This document shows, piece after piece, positions 61,846-64,000 of a stretch of 64,000 nucleotides of DNA. The notes under the pieces are model-generated. The model made no database searches, was not told the DNA's origin, and worked only from the letters and a program-made list of their open reading frames with translations. The DNA is from Nageia nagi (taxonomy: Eukaryota > Pinophyta). The stretch is from assembly GCA_050084985.1 (NCBI GenBank), contig JBITNC010000001.1:216194001-216258000 (forward strand). Reading direction: 5' to 3'. Every line of letters begins with the position of its first letter. Position 1 is the first letter of the stretch. The position numbers were made by a program, and so were the translations under genes.

Positions 61846-62678
61846 TGTTAACACATAAAAATGAATTTATGTTTTAAAATCAATAAATTAATGAAATATG
61901 CTTGGCCTAAATGTATGTCTTGAATGTATTAAAATGATAATATCAATGTTTGTCTTGAATATGAATTTTGTAATGATTATCTTGAATATTGCATGAATTA
62001 TCTTGTTATTGGTGTGTTTATCTTGAATATTATGAATTAGCCTTATTTATGTAGATGCATGCTGACCCATGGGTTGTATTATCTATTATCTATATAAATA
62101 AGGGATCTAATAGTAATTCCACATAATAAGGATACACATGATCCCACATATGGTCTTGTAAGTGGCAACCCCTTAAGGTATCTCTTGGTACCACCTACAA
62201 GGCTATGGTTTGTGTGCTTCCTTTCGTGAGCTATCCTGACATCCAAGATCTATTCTGATATCATACTACTATCCGAGACATCCATATTGAAGTTTTGGAC
62301 TTGATCAAGAAGTTAAGAATCATCAAACGAAGGCCATCGGTGCTCCTTTGTGAATGAAAGAACACCACTGATGCTCTTATATCACTGAAATGGACTGCCC
62401 ACGGTCCTCTTTCTACATCTTCATAGGTCATTACATTGTTGGAAAGGTAGCTCATCATCAATACATTGCCAATATATTCAACCTTCATTGTCAGGTATGT
62501 TCTGTGAGGTAAGTACACAAATTATAGTCTTGGTTGGTACAATTACATTTTAGAATTGGTTATTTTGTTTAACGCTATCTAGAATACATTGCTATCCATA
62601 GCTCAAATACAAATAATATTGAGTTTGTAGATATTTCCTTATTTATTTTATTTACATGCTCAATTTTATTTGTAAACA
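61846..62678 (+). repeat. 5' LTR of Tat-like element 3
   Basis: Begins TGTTAACACATAAAAATG, ends TTTGTAAACA. Blocks shared with the other Tat-like LTRs: TTATTTATGTAGATGCATGC, GGGATCTAATAGTAATTCCA, and three phrases related to GACCATCAATGCTC near 62325-62405. Confidence 0.88.
62091..62100 (+). promoter_or_regulatory. LTR TATA box
   Basis: TATATAAATA lies 246 bp into the LTR and is conserved at the same place in four of the five Tat-like LTRs; transcription would start about 30 bp downstream. Confidence 0.6.
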
Positions 62679-62680
62679 TT

Positions 62681-62700
62681 TGGTGAACCTAATGTGAAGT
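62681..62700 (+). other. Primer-binding site of Tat-like element 3
   Basis: TGGTGAACCTAATGTGAAGT, two bases after the LTR. Same site as element 2; tRNA not assigned. Confidence 0.7.
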
Positions 62701-62769
62701 GCACATCATTGTACTAAAACCCTAAAGGTTTTAGTTAAGACTATTATCTATTTTGTGAGTGTTTTAGTT

Positions 62770-64000
62770 GTGGATTAGCTCAAGTTATTCTTGCGTAGTC
62801 TTTCAAAAAGAGATTTGGATGAATTACTAGGGGAAATCAGACATGATGATCTAGAAGGATCCAAATGAATGCAAAATAGTGCTGAGGGTGACAATAGTAA
62901 TTTTCAAGCTACTATGGAAGGTATGCAAAGGTAGATAGATAGATTGGCAAGGGGATCAGCTTCGCCTAATGATTCTTTCGAATTTAGTAGTCCCTTATGT
63001 GATGAGATTCATAGGCACATGCCACCATCCAACTACAAAGAGCCAAAATTTAGTAATTTCAATGGTGAAGGAGATCTGAGAAGACATATACAAGGATTCA
63101 AGGATGAGTACGAACTCAAAATTGGTATAGACCAAAGATTACAAGCTAAATTCCCCAAAGCTTGGAGGGAGAGGCTCAAGAATGGTTTTATGCCTTACCT
63201 GAAGGGTCCATCACATCATTTGAGGAATTTAGTAATTTGTTCCTAGAGCAATATAAGCATAACATCAAGAAGGAGGTTATGCTATCAGATTTATGCACTA
63301 TCAAGCAAGGAAGTGATGAGCAACTAGACAAATTTGTTGTAAGGTTTAAGAAGACATGGCAACAAGTGAAGATCAGATTAATAGAAAATGAGGTAAATAA
63401 TATTTTTAAAGAAGCTATTATATTACCCTTCCAATCACATGTTATCGATTATATACATCTTACATTTTCGGATATGATGTATAAATTGTTAGAGAAAGAA
63501 AAAGTCCTTATGAAGCTAGGGCTTATGAAGTATGGCAGTAGTGATAAGACAAAAGCAAAGGATAAGAGATTGCAATTACCAAAGAAGGAAAAAACTATCC
63601 ATGTGGCTGAGAAGACAAGTGAGATGAAGGAGAAGAAATTTGTGAGATTTCAAATACCTCCAAGACATATCCTAAAAGACCTTGTGGCAAAAGGGTTATT
63701 ACAACCCTTACCTAAGCATGAAGAAGATCCTATAGTAGAAAAACCTGCTTGGTATAAGGAAGATAGGTATTGTGAGTATCATTAGACTAAGCACCATGCT
63801 ACTAATGGGTGTGAAAACCTTAGGGATAGAATACAGAAGCTCATAGAAGATAGATTCTATGTGTGCCTAGTAAAGGTCAAAGATACAGGAGAAGAACAAC
63901 ATGTCAATATGATTTTTCTTGAAGATGCTTATGAGGCTAGCATCGGTGGGAGCTCCAGGCCCTCCAGAGGTATCATTTGGTAGATCAATATATATAAAAA
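62770..64000 (+). pseudogene. Tat-type gag, nearly intact, continues off window
   Basis: The frame runs through KRDLDELLGEIRHDDLEG, a stop at 62932, then MARGSASPNDSFEFSSPLCD (62944) and PPSNYKEPKFSNFNGEGDL. A one-base loss near 63155 shifts the frame within the FPKSLEGEAQEWF motif; the continuation reads EAQEWFYALPEGSITSFEEF, FLEQYKHNIKKEVMLSDLC, FVVRFKKTWQQVK and a Lys-rich part. It then reaches IPPRHILKDLVAKGLLQPLP and the zinc-binding motif CEYH-TKHHATNGC around a TAG (63783-63785, probably a former CAG Gln). Beyond the stop the frame stays open to LRDRIQKLIEDR and MIFLEDAYEA. Three lesions (two stops and one frameshift) inactivate this copy. Confidence 0.85.

Larger units (their letters stand above)
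61846..64000 (+). mobile_element. Tat/Ogre-like element 3, 5' part, continues beyond the window
   Basis: LTR of 833 bp, primer site, leader and gag in the same order as element 2. It is visibly younger: CpG dinucleotides are common again from about 62220 and gag has only a few lesions. The five bases before the LTR are GCCCA. Pol and the 3' LTR should lie to the right of the window. Confidence 0.85.

Overview
The window looks like an intergenic, transposon-dominated stretch of a large plant nuclear genome. I see no intact host gene, tRNA or rRNA. Every protein-like stretch I can read belongs to a plant LTR retrotransposon family (Ty3/gypsy of the Tat/Ogre type, other Ty3/gypsy, Ty1/copia), to a sequence carried by one of them, or to an unassigned repeat protein. 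The DNA is very AT-rich and CpG is almost absent outside the youngest element. Many in-frame stops sit where a Gln, Arg or Trp codon is expected, so decay by cytosine deamination is the main signature. A seed plant with a large, heavily methylated genome fits. A gymnosperm with extreme AT bias, such as Welwitschia, is only a guess.

Layout. 1-2926: a complex satellite whose units carry a copia RNase H fragment between oppositely oriented AT-rich arrays. 3010-4034: a minus-strand gypsy gag relic with its primer-binding site. 4966-6275: a 24-bp minisatellite followed by alternating inverted repeats. 6540-7905: first copy of an unassigned protein family. 11374-21054: Tat-like element 1, which keeps pol but has lost gag, with a complete 4.66-kb non-autonomous gag-protease element nested in it (14795-19456, duplication CTACA). 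22790-24739: second copy of the unassigned family with a primer site and an LTR to its right. 27774-35369: Tat-like element 2 (duplication GGAGA), which keeps gag but has no pol and carries an antisense plant-mobile-domain (PMD) gene. 35606-36176: simple and tandem repeats. 37840-43545: a second array of the copia RNase H satellite. 43842-45980: several direct and tandem repeats. 46661-47890: minus-strand copia reverse transcriptase/RNase H. 49385-54420: LTR candidate, primer site and third, longest copy of the unassigned family. 54649-58650: minus-strand gypsy gag with primer site and LTR candidate. 58660-58845: a stray satellite fragment. 61846-64000: the 5' half of Tat-like element 3, the youngest and least decayed, running off the window.

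How the parts relate. The three Tat-like elements share LTR ends (TGTT...AACA), a TATA box, the same primer site and 3'-tail repeats, but each keeps a different part of the coding region. The unassigned protein family sits behind LTR ends and initiator-Met-type primer sites but shows no polymerase, so it is probably mobilised in trans. The copia RNase H in the satellite closely resembles the copia pol relic at 46.7-47.9 kb. Percentages and mismatch counts below are hand counts; no searches were run.
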